From the NCBI GenBank assembly GCA_942490535.1, contig CALNXQ010000004.1, positions 186,001 to 250,000 on the forward strand: a stretch of 64,000 nucleotides of DNA, read 5' to 3'. The stretch's first letter is position 1; the number at the start of each line of letters is the position of its first letter. This stretch comes from JAEINY01 sp942490535. Lineage in GTDB: Bacteria > Bacteroidota > Bacteroidia > Bacteroidales > Marinilabiliaceae. Position numbers and translations under genes: made by a program. Positions 44,156-54,400 of the stretch are shown piece by piece. The notes beneath the pieces are model-generated. The model was not told the origin of the DNA, did not search any database, and saw nothing but the letters and a program-made list of their open reading frames with translations.

Positions 44156-46363
44156 ATGATGACAAATAGTTTCATATCAGATGCGGAAAGAAGACAAATA
44201 ATTAATGCTTATAGAAAATTATTAAAGGCTTGCGGATCAATTATGAAGGGCGATGATTCCAAGTTGATTCGAAAGGCATTGAACGTTGCGGTTCCACAGG
44301 AGCGTATTTTTACCCGTCGTATCTCTGGAGAATTATCGGTTTTGCATTCGCTTGAAGTGGCATATATTGTTGTGAACGAGATTGGATTAGGGCGTACAGC
44401 GGTCATTTGCGCCTTATTGTATGATGCCGTACAGGAAAAAGCTATATCCGCTGCAGAAATCGAAACTTTGTTTGGGCCGCAAGTGGCAGGTATTATTAAT
44501 GGACTTGTAAAAGTTGCGGAGCTCTATTCGAAAAATACCTCTATCCAGAATGAAAATTTCAGAAAACTCCTGTTAACCTTTGCCCAGGACATCCGAGTGG
44601 TTTTGGTAATTATTGCCGATCGGCTGAGAACCATGCGGACCCTTGAGTTGTATCAAGAAGAAGACCAATTGCGGATTAGTAGCGAGGTGGGATATTTGTA
44701 TGCGCCTATGGCGCACCGATTAGGTTTATATGTGATTAAATCGGAGATGGAAGATTTGGTAATGAAATTTTCCAACCGCGACATGTATAAGTTTATTGCT
44801 AAAAAACTCAATGAGACGAAGCGTGCCCGTGATATCTACATCCATGAGTTTATTGAACCCCTCAAAAAGGAGTTGAGCGAGCATGGATTGAAATTTGAAA
44901 TTAAAGGACGGACCAAGACGATTCATTCCATTTATAATAAGATAAAAAAACAAAACACAAAGTTTGAGAATGTTTATGACCTCTTTGCCATTCGCGTCAT
45001 TTTGGACAGTCAAATTAAAAATGAAAAGGCGGAGTGTTGGCAGGTTTATTCGGTGGTAACCGATAAGTATCAGCCAAACCCAAGTCGTTTGCGCGATTGG
45101 ATTTCTGTCCCCAAAACCAATGGCTATGAATCATTGCATACGACTGTATTGGGACCGCAAAATAAATGGGTGGAAGTTCAGATTCGCACCGGGCGAATGA
45201 ACGAAGTAGCCGAGAAAGGATTGGCGGCTCACTGGAAATACAAAGGCGTGAAAGGTGAACGGGGCATGGATGAATGGTTATCCAACGTACGTGAAATACT
45301 TGAAAATCCCGAATTGAATGCGGTTGATTTCATCGATGATTTCAAGCTTAATCTGTACGATGAAGAGGTATTTGTGTTTACTCCAAAGGGTGATTTACGC
45401 CGTTTGAAAAAAGGCGCTACCGTTTTGGATTTTGCCTTCGATATTCATTCCGAAGTAGGTAAGAAATGTGTGGGAGCCCGAATTAATAATCGGAACGTAC
45501 CGATTAAATACCAGTTGCAGAACGGCGATCATGTGGAGATCTTAACATCCAACAACCAAGTCCCAAAGCAGGATTGGCTGAAAATAGTCGTTACCTCTAA
45601 AGCTAAGACTAAATTAAAACAAGCCATTCGTGAATTGCAATATAAAGAAGCTGAATTAGGTCGGGAGGTCTTGAGTCGCAGGTTTAAAAACTGGAAACAA
45701 GAGTTGAACGATCAGTTGCTAAATCAATTGGTGAAGCATTTTGGCTTTAAAACCATTCATGATTTTATGCGGGCGGTAGCCATGGAGAAAGTTGATTTTA
45801 CCCGCATTAAAGATTTTATTGCTCAAAGTGAAAAGCGAGAGCAGGAGGAGATTGATACATCTGATAAAAGTGCCGCGGATTTTTATACTGCACAAGAGAG
45901 TTTGCCCGACGATGATGTATTAATGATTGATCGTAATCTAACTAATGTGGACTATAAACTGGCAAAATGTTGCAATCCTATTTTTGGGGATGAAATTTTT
46001 GGTTTTGTACCAGCTGCCGGAGGCATAAAAATTCATCGCTCCATTTGTCCCAATGCGCCGGATATGCGTAACAAGTTTGGCTATCGCATCGTGAAAGCTC
46101 AGTGGACAGTCGGATCGGACACCAGTTATCAGGCTACCCTCAAAATTACCGGGGTCGATGACATTGGCATTGTGACCAATATTTCGCAAGTCATTACCAA
46201 AGAGATGAAAGTTAAAATGCGTTCCATTTCCGTCGATTCACACGAAGGGGTCTTTGAAGGAAATGTGACCATCTTTGTGGATAACACCGACAGTTTGACC
46301 ATGCTCATCAAAAAAATTAAAAATGTAAAAGGTGTTTACTCGGTTTCACGGGTTGGGATGTGA
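44156..46363 (+). CDS. relA: RelA/SpoT homologue, probably synthetase-only (RelA-type) (p)ppGpp synthetase
   Basis: A 735-residue long RSH protein. The N-terminal hydrolase domain (about 45-195) is degenerate: the metal-binding HD is YD (LLYDAVQEK instead of LLHDVVEDT), the following E-D pair is Q-E, and DRLHNMRT is DRLRTMRT. The synthetase domain (about 235-350) is intact: KGRTKTIHSIYNK, YDLFAIRVI, SVPKTNGYESLHTTV and EVQIRT. TGS (about 395-455), a helical/zinc-finger region with KCCNP, and a C-terminal ACT domain (about 660-735) follow. It should make (p)ppGpp in response to uncharged tRNA on ribosomes and be unable to degrade it, so the cell needs another hydrolase. Confidence 0.9.
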   Translation: MMTNSFISDAERRQIINAYRKLLKACGSIMKGDDSKLIRKALNVAVPQERIFTRRISGELSVLHSLEVAYIVVNEIGLGRTAVICALLYDAVQEKAISAAEIETLFGPQVAGIINGLVKVAELYSKNTSIQNENFRKLLLTFAQDIRVVLVIIADRLRTMRTLELYQEEDQLRISSEVGYLYAPMAHRLGLYVIKSEMEDLVMKFSNRDMYKFIAKKLNETKRARDIYIHEFIEPLKKELSEHGLKFEIKGRTKTIHSIYNKIKKQNTKFENVYDLFAIRVILDSQIKNEKAECWQVYSVVTDKYQPNPSRLRDWISVPKTNGYESLHTTVLGPQNKWVEVQIRTGRMNEVAEKGLAAHWKYKGVKGERGMDEWLSNVREILENPELNAVDFIDDFKLNLYDEEVFVFTPKGDLRRLKKGATVLDFAFDIHSEVGKKCVGARINNRNVPIKYQLQNGDHVEILTSNNQVPKQDWLKIVVTSKAKTKLKQAIRELQYKEAELGREVLSRRFKNWKQELNDQLLNQLVKHFGFKTIHDFMRAVAMEKVDFTRIKDFIAQSEKREQEEIDTSDKSAADFYTAQESLPDDDVLMIDRNLTNVDYKLAKCCNPIFGDEIFGFVPAAGGIKIHRSICPNAPDMRNKFGYRIVKAQWTVGSDTSYQATLKITGVDDIGIVTNISQVITKEMKVKMRSISVDSHEGVFEGNVTIFVDNTDSLTMLIKKIKNVKGVYSVSRVGM

Positions 46364-46400
46364 TTTTAGCGTGTAAAAGTTGATTTTTCTTTTAAATAGA

Positions 46401-46422
46401 GTTAACTTTTTAGAAAGTTAAC
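46401..46422. promoter_or_regulatory. Perfect inverted repeat upstream of the Usp gene
   Basis: GTTAACTTT-TTAG-AAAGTTAAC, 25 bp before the Usp ATG and 38 bp after the RSH stop. There is no T run after it, so an operator is as likely as a terminator. Confidence 0.4.
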
Positions 46423-46446
46423 CTAAGTGTGTAATAACATAATGCC

Positions 46447-47559
46447 ATGGAAGAAAAAATCATCACATTAGCCGTATTGTCTTACGAAAAAGCACACATA
46501 TTAAAGTCGATGCTTGATTCGGATGACATCGAATGCTTCCTCGAAAATGCCAACCTGATTCAGGGTGCTGTATCGGCTGGTGTAAAAGTCAAGATTAGTG
46601 AATCGGACCTGGAGAAAGCAATGGGAGTACTAGAAAGTATGATGCAAGATGACCTGGGTGTCGCTGATCGTCAAGAGGAAAACATTCCTCCCAGGGTTTT
46701 ATTGCCGGTCGATTTTTCGGATTATTCTAAAAAAGCAGCCGTTTTCGCCATGGATTGGGCCCACCAGTTGGGGGCCGAAATAACTGTGCTTCATGCCTAT
46801 TTTAATCCGGTAATCAGCGCAGTGCCATTCTCCGATACTTTTGCCTACGATATGAACATGGATGATATGGTGATGGAGTTGGAGCAGAAAGCAAAGGAAG
46901 GTATGAATGATATTCTTTCATTCATGGAAAAAAAGAATAACACCTATGGCGATAAGAAGATAGAAATAAATCAAGTGTTGGTGAAAGGTGTAGCTGAAGA
47001 TGAAATTGTGCGCTACAGCAATGGCTATAAACCGTTGATTATTATTATGGGCACGCGCGGCGTGGATCGGAAATCTGCTGATTTAATTGGAAGTGTGACG
47101 GCAGAAGTGATGGAAAAGGTGAAACAACCCATGATGGCCATTCCTGAGGATTTTGAATACAAAGGCTTGGATATGATGAAAAACCTACTGTATGCCACGG
47201 ATTTCCAGGAAGCTGATTTCAAAGCCATCGATATTCTTGAAAAAGTGGTGCGTCCTTTGGGCGTTAAGATTATCTGTGCCCATGTAGGGAGTGTCAAACG
47301 ATCAGAATGGGATGACGTGCGCATGACAGGTCTGGGTGAGTATCTGCGAAAAAAATACAACGAAACAGATGTGGTGTGTGATTTGGTGGAGCATGAGGAT
47401 TTTTATGTCGGTCTTGAGAGTTATTTGCGATCTCATAAAATTGACGTATTGTCCTTTACCCGCCGTAAGCGTAATCTGTTAAGTCGCTTGTTGAATCCAA
47501 ACATCGCCAAAAAAATGTTGTTTCATTCCACCACACCGCTTTTGGTATTTAATGACTGA
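46447..47559 (+). CDS. DUF2007-like domain fused to tandem universal stress domains
   Basis: A 370-residue soluble protein. Residues 1-65 (LAVLSYEKAHILKSMLDSDDIECFLEN) resemble DUF2007 'signal-transducing' domains. Two Usp folds follow at about 78-213 (RVLLPVDFSDYSKKAAVFAM; IIMGTRGVDRKSADLIGSVT, the ATP-loop type) and about 230-370 (NLLYATDFQEADFKAIDIL), the second lacking a clear GxxG ATP loop. It lies right after the (p)ppGpp synthetase, so a stress role fits, but partner and signal are unknown. Confidence 0.82.
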   Translation: MEEKIITLAVLSYEKAHILKSMLDSDDIECFLENANLIQGAVSAGVKVKISESDLEKAMGVLESMMQDDLGVADRQEENIPPRVLLPVDFSDYSKKAAVFAMDWAHQLGAEITVLHAYFNPVISAVPFSDTFAYDMNMDDMVMELEQKAKEGMNDILSFMEKKNNTYGDKKIEINQVLVKGVAEDEIVRYSNGYKPLIIIMGTRGVDRKSADLIGSVTAEVMEKVKQPMMAIPEDFEYKGLDMMKNLLYATDFQEADFKAIDILEKVVRPLGVKIICAHVGSVKRSEWDDVRMTGLGEYLRKKYNETDVVCDLVEHEDFYVGLESYLRSHKIDVLSFTRRKRNLLSRLLNPNIAKKMLFHSTTPLLVFND

Positions 47560-47573
47560 TTGTATACTTTAGA

Positions 47574-47589
47574 GGCAAAACCTTTTGCC
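47574..47589. promoter_or_regulatory. Palindrome at the translation start of the 47592 gene
   Basis: GGCAAAA-CC-TTTTGCC ends 2 bp before the ATG at 47592; it could mask the ribosome binding region or end the Usp transcript. The T run is too short for a strong terminator. Confidence 0.3.
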
Positions 47590-47591
47590 GA

Positions 47592-48506
47592 ATGATTCAT
47601 TGGAGAGCCGGCTTGTTAAGGGTCGGCTTTATTAGTATCCTTTTTTGGGGAGCAATCGCTCACTCATACTGTCAATTTGCTGTACGGGGGGAAGTCATAT
47701 GTGATAATGCCACGGCGCATGACGTTACTGTTGAGTTGAGTCAAGGTGATAATAATCAGGATCTTGATGTCCGTTCTGGGCGTTTTTTTGCCCAATTGGC
47801 ATGGAACCAGACGTATTATTTTTCCTTTAAAAAGCCGGGGTTCGTCTCTAAAATTATTGCGTTTTCGACACAAATACCAGACGATTTTCCCGGAGAACTG
47901 CTCCAGCCCTATTTATTGCAAGTGCGTTTATTTCCGGTTTTTGAAGGTGTTGATACGGTCTTTTTTAAAAACCCGGTGGCTAAAATTCGCTTTGATGAAT
48001 CCTTGCGCGATTTCAGTGACGATCGTGATTATTCCCTTCAGGTACGCTATAAAGTGGAGGAGATGCGCCGGAAAGGTGAAGTGGCGAAAAATACTCCCGC
48101 TAAACCAACAGCGACAACACCGGTTGAGAAAGCTCCGGTAGTTCGTACGGGGAATTTGGTAAAAATTAAGGATGCTGCTACCAACCTCCAGGAAGTTGCA
48201 GTCACAGTGGCTGCCAAACAGGAGGTTAAGCCACTTAAGGAAATTAGTAATTTACACTTGCCCCCTTTAAAAAAGACTTATCCCAATGGTAAAACAGTAG
48301 AGGAATTTGATTTGGAGGGAAAGCATATTGTGCGAACCATTTTTTTTGAGAATGATTTTCGACGTGTATTACTGCTGGTTGTTCATGATTGGGGAGGTGT
48401 CTATTATTTTATTGATGAATTGCAAATTGGCAGCCGATGTATTACCCGGGAAGCTTATTTGGCTGAAATAGAAAATGAAATTCAATATTTTAAACATAAA
48501 AAATGA
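47592..48506 (+). CDS. Exported protein of unknown function
   Basis: A 304-residue protein I do not recognise. A signal peptide (about 1-28, ending YCQ) is followed by a region that looks like a carboxypeptidase-regulatory-type beta-sandwich (28-110; VRGEVICDNATAHDVTVELS, FKKPGFVSKIIAF). A Pro/Thr/Ala linker (about 165-190) leads to a C-terminal part with KTYPNGKTVEEFDLEGKHIVR. The stop overlaps the threonine aldolase start by 4 bp (ATGA), so the two are coupled. Location is probably periplasmic. Confidence 0.7.
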   Translation: MIHWRAGLLRVGFISILFWGAIAHSYCQFAVRGEVICDNATAHDVTVELSQGDNNQDLDVRSGRFFAQLAWNQTYYFSFKKPGFVSKIIAFSTQIPDDFPGELLQPYLLQVRLFPVFEGVDTVFFKNPVAKIRFDESLRDFSDDRDYSLQVRYKVEEMRRKGEVAKNTPAKPTATTPVEKAPVVRTGNLVKIKDAATNLQEVAVTVAAKQEVKPLKEISNLHLPPLKKTYPNGKTVEEFDLEGKHIVRTIFFENDFRRVLLLVVHDWGGVYYFIDELQIGSRCITREAYLAEIENEIQYFKHKK

Positions 48507-49546
48507 AACGATTCAGAGGATTTGCCAGTGATAATAATGCAGCTGTACATCCAGCTGTGATGCAGGCCATGATTGATTGCAATGTCGGTCATGCCGTGGG
48601 GTATGGTGATGATATCTACACAAGTGAAGCTCAGACCATTTTTAAACAGGTATTTGGGGAGGCCACTGAAACGTATTTTGTCTATAATGGAACCGGGGCC
48701 AATGTGATCGCCATTCAGGCGTTGACCCGGTCGTTTAATGCGGTGGTGTGTGCCGATACCGCCCATATCAACGTCGATGAGTGCGGAGCGCCTGAAAAAG
48801 CCTCCGGTTGCAAACTGTTGCCCATTACGAGCTCAAATGGGAAAATCACCGTTGCTGACATCAAAAAATACATGCATGGCTTCGGGTTTGAACACCATGC
48901 CCAGCCCAAAGTCATCTCCATTACACAAGCCACGGAATTGGGAACCGTCTATCGCCCGGAGGAAATTCGTGCCATTGCCGATTACGTGCATGAAATGGGA
49001 TTGTATCTGCACATGGACGGGGCGCGTTTAGCCAATGCTGCCGCCGCACTCAATTGTTCTTTAGCCGATGTTTCCATTGGCGCCGGGGTGGATGTGCTTT
49101 CCTTTGGTGGTACCAAAAATGGGCTAATGTTTGGCGAAGCCGTTGTATTTGCCAATGCCTCACTTTGCAAGGAGGTGAGATACATACGTAAACAATCTGC
49201 CCAGTTGCATTCTAAAATGCGCTATATCGCCGCCCAGTTTTCAGCGCTGTTGAGCAATGATTTATGGTTGAAAAATGCCAGTCATGCCAATCAGATGGCA
49301 CAGCTTCTAAAGCAGGGGTTAGCATCCATGGCAGGGGTTGAAATCACGCAGCCTGTGGAATCCAATGGCGTATTTGCCTGTATACCCCATGAGCTCATTG
49401 CACCCCTACAGGAGGAGTTTTTCTTTTATGTATGGAATCAGGAACGGGCCGAAGTACGGTGGATGGCTTCCTTTGATACCAAGCAGGAGGATATCGAAAC
49501 CTTTTTGCACGTGCTGAAAACGAAATTGGAAGGCGTTCGGGTGTGA
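48503..49546 (+). CDS. ltaE: Low-specificity threonine aldolase (PLP enzyme)
   Basis: A 347-residue fold-type I PLP enzyme of the beta-eliminating lyase/threonine aldolase family. FASDNNAAVHPAVMQAM, VYNGTGANVIAIQAL, LHMDGARLANAAAAL and the Schiff-base lysine in SFGGTKNGLMFGEA are clear. It splits threonine (or allo-threonine) into glycine and acetaldehyde in the cytoplasm. It is coupled by a 4-bp overlap to the exported protein before it. Confidence 0.92.
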   Translation: MKRFRGFASDNNAAVHPAVMQAMIDCNVGHAVGYGDDIYTSEAQTIFKQVFGEATETYFVYNGTGANVIAIQALTRSFNAVVCADTAHINVDECGAPEKASGCKLLPITSSNGKITVADIKKYMHGFGFEHHAQPKVISITQATELGTVYRPEEIRAIADYVHEMGLYLHMDGARLANAAAALNCSLADVSIGAGVDVLSFGGTKNGLMFGEAVVFANASLCKEVRYIRKQSAQLHSKMRYIAAQFSALLSNDLWLKNASHANQMAQLLKQGLASMAGVEITQPVESNGVFACIPHELIAPLQEEFFFYVWNQERAEVRWMASFDTKQEDIETFLHVLKTKLEGVRV

Positions 49547-49644
49547 TGATTTTCAGACTCCGCACTTCGGGTTCTGTATTCATCATATCGAGCTATCTCC
49601 GGCTGCTGCACCCCGCACTTTTTTAGTACTAAGCACCTAATTAA

Positions 49645-50319
49645 ATGATTCAACCCTCGGATATCGAATTAAAAAGAATAAAAACGGCCGTGGTGATACC
49701 AGCTTTCTTTCTGATTATCACCTTTGCCGTCCGACTCGTCGAAGCACTGGAAGGAATCAGTCTGGCACGTTTGGGAATTAAACCCCTCTCATTGGAAGGC
49801 TTGCCTGGTATTTTCCTGGCGCCCCTGATTCATTCGGGGTGGGATCATTTCTATGCCAATGCCATCCCCTTTTTGGTGTTGGGTATTTCCCTCTTTTATT
49901 TTTACCGGGGGATATCGGTGAAGGTCTTCATTTTAATCTATGTATTGACGGGTATCTGGATCTGGCTGGGTGCCCGTGATGCCTGGCACATTGGTGCCAG
50001 TGGGGTGATTTATGGTATGGCTGCTTTTTTATTTGTAAGTGGGGTGATCCGGAACTACATTCCCTTGCTGGCCATTTCGCTCATGGTTGTGTTTTTATAC
50101 GGGGGATTAATCTGGGGCATCTTTCCGCTGAAGTGGGATGTACCCTATTCCTGGGAAGCCCATTTATGGGGATCAGTGGCCGGTACCGTGTTGGCGATTA
50201 TTTATCGCAAATCAGGGCCCCTTAAACCGGTAAAAATATGGCCGGATGAGGAGGCCGATGATGAAAATGAAAACCGGTATTGGGAAATTCATAATGAAGA
50301 CATGGATAAAGAGAGTTAA
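49645..50319 (+). CDS. Rhomboid-family intramembrane serine protease
   Basis: A 224-residue membrane protein with about six segments. The catalytic pair is present: Ser in WHIGASGVIYGM and His in SWEAHLWGSVAG. SGWDHFYANAIPFLVLG matches the HxxxNxxPL-type block. Rhomboids cleave membrane-anchored proteins within the bilayer. The C-terminal 30 residues are acidic and cytoplasmic. Substrate is unknown. A repeat array follows the gene. Confidence 0.87.
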   Translation: MIQPSDIELKRIKTAVVIPAFFLIITFAVRLVEALEGISLARLGIKPLSLEGLPGIFLAPLIHSGWDHFYANAIPFLVLGISLFYFYRGISVKVFILIYVLTGIWIWLGARDAWHIGASGVIYGMAAFLFVSGVIRNYIPLLAISLMVVFLYGGLIWGIFPLKWDVPYSWEAHLWGSVAGTVLAIIYRKSGPLKPVKIWPDEEADDENENRYWEIHNEDMDKES

Positions 50320-50385
50320 CGGATGAATCCATTGGCGGAATGGGAGCCACCTGCACCAGTTGTGTGTTCCTCCCGTTAAAACCAG

Positions 50386-50581
50386 GCGTCACTTCATCTG
50401 TTACCACAGCTGATTCGGTTTCAAATCATACGTCATCTGGTTTAAAACAACACGTGGTTTGGAGCGAAATCACGTGTGACTTGAATGCAAGCCACGTGTG
50501 GTTTTGATGCACATCACGCGTGACTTTTATCCAGCACACGCATAACGTGTCTGCGGGGCACGTGTGATCCGGTAATTGGGC
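50386..50581 (+). repeat. Tandem array of nine 22-bp units with CACGTG-type palindromic cores
   Basis: Unit starts at 50386, 50408, 50430, 50452, 50472, 50494, 50516, 50538 and 50560: spacing 22 except one of 20. The best units carry ACGTGTGAC or ACGTGTGGT preceded by C, giving CACGTG-like cores (also CACGCGTG). The other half of each unit is variable. It sits in a 490-bp gap between the rhomboid and the next gene; the rest of the gap (50582-50813) holds nothing I recognise. Confidence 0.8.
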
Positions 50582-50813
50582 ATCATCTCTTGGAAATGAG
50601 TATCGATTAGAGGAGCATCGTTTTGTCGGTATGGCCTCAATGCTTTTTGAGTCGTACCACCGTGGCAAAAACTAGTCAGTATCTAAACAATAAATGAATC
50701 ACCACGCTTCAGGGGTGGTTCAATGGGCGAAACTCACCCGCGCAATAATTTCAAGCAAACCTGCACGTAATTGAAATTCTTTTGGCATCTTTAAGGCCGA
50801 ATTGAAAACGGAT

Positions 50814-51326
50814 ATGTTGTCAAAACTGGAAATAGAAGCGTATTACATTAAAATCATCGGGGTCACTCTGGTGATGACGGCTTCTTGTGTTTCCGATGCC
50901 GGTGCTAAGCAGTTGACCTATGAAGATATCTTCAGGTTAGTGGAATGCCGGGAAATTGTGTTGACAGGGGAGGAGGAGTCGGGTGCGTCATTCTCGGAGA
51001 ACTCCCAGCTTATTTATTTTCATAAGCCTGAACAGCAAGGGAATGTCAATGGTGTTTTGGCGCAGTTGGCCAATTTTTTCCTTACGCGCTTTGAACAGGA
51101 AATAGTCCTGCCTCAAACACTTGACTGGCACCAATGGAAAGCTTTCAGTTACGCCGTTGAAGATATTAATTTTCATCCGTCTGGTTCGCTGGCTATTTTT
51201 ACGGTTTCCGGCACATTTCCCGAGATGATCAGTAAATTCAATGATGATCGCGAGTTTATTATCCAACAGATGTTCTCTGGCACCAATTTTAAAACGCGTG
51301 CCGGTCCTTCATTTCTTCTTTCTTAA
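50814..51326 (+). CDS. Hypothetical exported or membrane-anchored protein
   Basis: A 170-residue protein of unknown family. A hydrophobic N-terminal stretch (YIKIIGVTLVMTASC) looks like a weak signal peptide, perhaps of a lipoprotein (Cys at about 25), but it lacks the usual basic start. The rest is a mixed alpha/beta domain (FHPSGSLAIFTVSGTFPEMISKF). The ATG at 50814 was preferred to a TTG at 50802. It lies 98 bp before secA on the same strand. Confidence 0.5.
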   Translation: MLSKLEIEAYYIKIIGVTLVMTASCVSDAGAKQLTYEDIFRLVECREIVLTGEEESGASFSENSQLIYFHKPEQQGNVNGVLAQLANFFLTRFEQEIVLPQTLDWHQWKAFSYAVEDINFHPSGSLAIFTVSGTFPEMISKFNDDREFIIQQMFSGTNFKTRAGPSFLLS

Positions 51327-51424
51327 AAGCGTACTGTTTAAATATTAAGAGTACAAGTCTACGCTGTTGGTTAGTTTACTAATCAGTGGTTTGTTTATCA
51401 TGTATAAAATAAAAACAACATAAT

Positions 51425-54400
51425 ATGTCATTAATAAATAGTTTGTTATCCAAAGTGTTGGGTAGTAAATCCGATCGGGATATGAAAGAGGTACAGCCTC
51501 TTCTTCAGAAAATTAAGGATGCTTATCCTAAAATTGAAAAGTTATCCAATGATGAGTTACGTCACTATTCAGATGATTTAAAAGCCAGAATACGTGGGGC
51601 TATTAAATCAGACGAAGATCAAGTGGCTGAGCTCAAACAAAAGATTGAATCGGATGATTTACCGGTGTCGGAGCGGGAGAAGATCTACAAGGAGATTGAT
51701 CGCATTGAAAAAGAAATGGTGGAGAAGCTGGATTTGGCTTTAACAGAGGCCTTGCCCGAAGCTTTCTCCATTGTGAAAGATACGGCACGACGATTTACTG
51801 AGAACGAAAAAATCATCGTTACTGCCACTCAATTTGACCGTGACCTGGCGGCTACAAAAGATTTTGTGGAGATTGAAGGAGAAAAGGCTGTCTATTTCAA
51901 CTCCTGGTTGGCCGGGGGTAATGCAATCACTTGGAACATGATACATTACGATGTACAGTTGATTGGTGGTATTGTGTTGCACAGCGGTAAAATTGCGGAG
52001 ATGGCAACAGGTGAAGGTAAAACCCTGGTGGCTACTTTACCGGTATTCCTGAATGCCCTGGCCGGACGGGGAGTACACTTGGTAACCGTTAATGATTATC
52101 TGGCTAAGCGTGACTCGGAGTGGATGGGACCGATCTATCAATTCCACGGTTTGTCAGTGGACTGTATCGATAAACACCGCCCTAACTCAGCGGAGCGCCG
52201 CAAAGCCTACAAAGCCGATATCACCTTTGGTACGAATAATGAATTTGGTTTTGATTACCTGCGTGATAACATGGCCAGTTCACCGGATGATTTGGTGCAA
52301 CGCCCTCATAACTATGCCATCGTCGATGAGGTGGATTCCGTATTGATCGATGATGCACGAACTCCATTGATTATTTCTGGTCCGGTACCTAAGGGAGATG
52401 ATCAGTTGTTTTCGGAGTTAAAGCCAAAGGTTGAACGCATTGTGGAAGCCCAGAAATCCTTCGTAAACAAGGTATTTGCCGAAGCTAAACAGAAGCTGAA
52501 GTCGGAAGATAGCAAGGTGCAGGATGAAGGGGCATTGTTATTGTTACGCGCCTTTAAAGGTTTGCCAAAGAATAAAGCACTCATTAAATTTTTGAGTGAG
52601 CAAGGCATCAAGGCTCGCATGTTGAAGACAGAGAACTACTACATGCAGGAGAACAATAAAAACATGCACATCGTTACCGATCCGCTGTTTTTTGTCATTG
52701 ATGAAAAAAATAACTCCATTGAATTGACCGAACAAGGTCTGGATTTGATTACCGGTGCAGGTGATGATCCGGAATTCTTTGTGTTGCCCGATGTGGGTTC
52801 TGAAATTGCAGTTCTGGAAAAGAGTGATTTGCCAGAGGAAGAAAAACTGAAGCAAAAGGATGAGTTACTTCAGAATTACTCCATCAAATCAGAGCGTGTT
52901 CATACCATCAACCAGTTGTTAAAAGCGTATACTTTGTTCGAAATCGATGTGGAGTATGTGGTGATGGATAACAAAGTGAAAATCGTAGATGAGCAGACGG
53001 GTCGTATCATGGACGGACGTCGCTATTCTGACGGATTGCACCAGGCCATTGAAGCCAAGGAGCGGGTAACCGTGGAAGCAGCGACGCAGACCTATGCAAC
53101 CATTACGCTGCAGAATTATTTCCGGATGTACAATAAACTGTCGGGTATGACAGGTACTGCGGAGACGGAAGCCGGTGAATTGTGGGACATCTATAAATTG
53201 GATGTGGTCGTGATTCCGACAAATCGCCCCATTGTGCGTGATGATCGTGAAGATTATGTGTATAAGACCAAGCGCGAGAAATATAATGCTGTGATTACAG
53301 AGGTGGTGAAGCTGGTGAAAGCCGGTCGTCCGGTATTGGTAGGTACTACTTCTGTTGAGATTTCTGAGTTGTTAAGCCGTGCCTTAAAAATGCAAGGTAT
53401 TCGACACAATGTACTGAATGCGAAATTGCACCAGCGCGAGGCCGAGATTGTGGCTGATGCGGGTCTTCCGGGTGTTGTGACCATTGCGACCAACATGGCT
53501 GGCCGGGGTACCGATATCAAGTTATCCAAGGAAGTGAAAGATGCCGGTGGTTTGGCCATTGTGGGTACGGAACGTCACGAGTCTCGTCGTGTCGACCGTC
53601 AGTTACGAGGTCGTGCCGGTCGTCAGGGAGATCCGGGTTCCTCTCAGTTCTTCGTGTCGCTGGAAGATGATTTGATGCGTTTGTTTGGTTCTGACCGTAT
53701 CGTCAAATACATGGATCGTTTAGGATTGGAAGAGGGTGAGATGATTCAGCACTCCATGATTACCAAATCCATTGAGCGGGCTCAGAAAAAAGTGGAAGAG
53801 AATAACTTTGGTATTCGTAAGCGATTGCTGGAGTATGATGATGTGATGAACTCTCAGCGGGAGGTGATTTACAAAAAACGTCGCCATGCCTTATATGGGG
53901 AACGCATGCAGGTGGATATCTCAAATATGATGATGGATACCTGTGATGAAATTGTATCCGAAAATCATAAGAATGGGGATTTCGAAGGATTCAAGATGGA
54001 ATTGATTCGTACTTTCTCAAAAGAATCGCCCTTTAAAGAAGAAGAGTTCTTGCAAGGGAAGCCGGATGAGATGTCTCAGAAGTTGTTTGAGTTAATGTGG
54101 GATGCCTATAAGCGCAAGAGTGCAGGGATTGCACAGCATGCTTTCCCGGTAATTAAAGAGGTGTATGAAACCAAGGCGGAGATGTATCAAAACATTGTAG
54201 TGCCCATTAGTGATGGGCAACGTGTTTTCCAAATCGTCACCAACCTGAAAAAAGCATATGACACGGAAGGGAAGGAGTTGGTGCAGGCATTTGAGAAAAC
54301 AACCATGTTGTTAACCATCGATGAAGCGTGGAAGGAGCATTTACGTGAGTTGGATGAATTGCGCCAGTCGGTACAGAATGCTTCTTACGAGCAGAAAGAC

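Noticed and set aside
50386..50581. 22-bp array as a plasmid-type iteron origin
   Set aside because: No replication initiator gene is nearby and the locus lies among chromosomal housekeeping genes; a partition or other binding function stays open.
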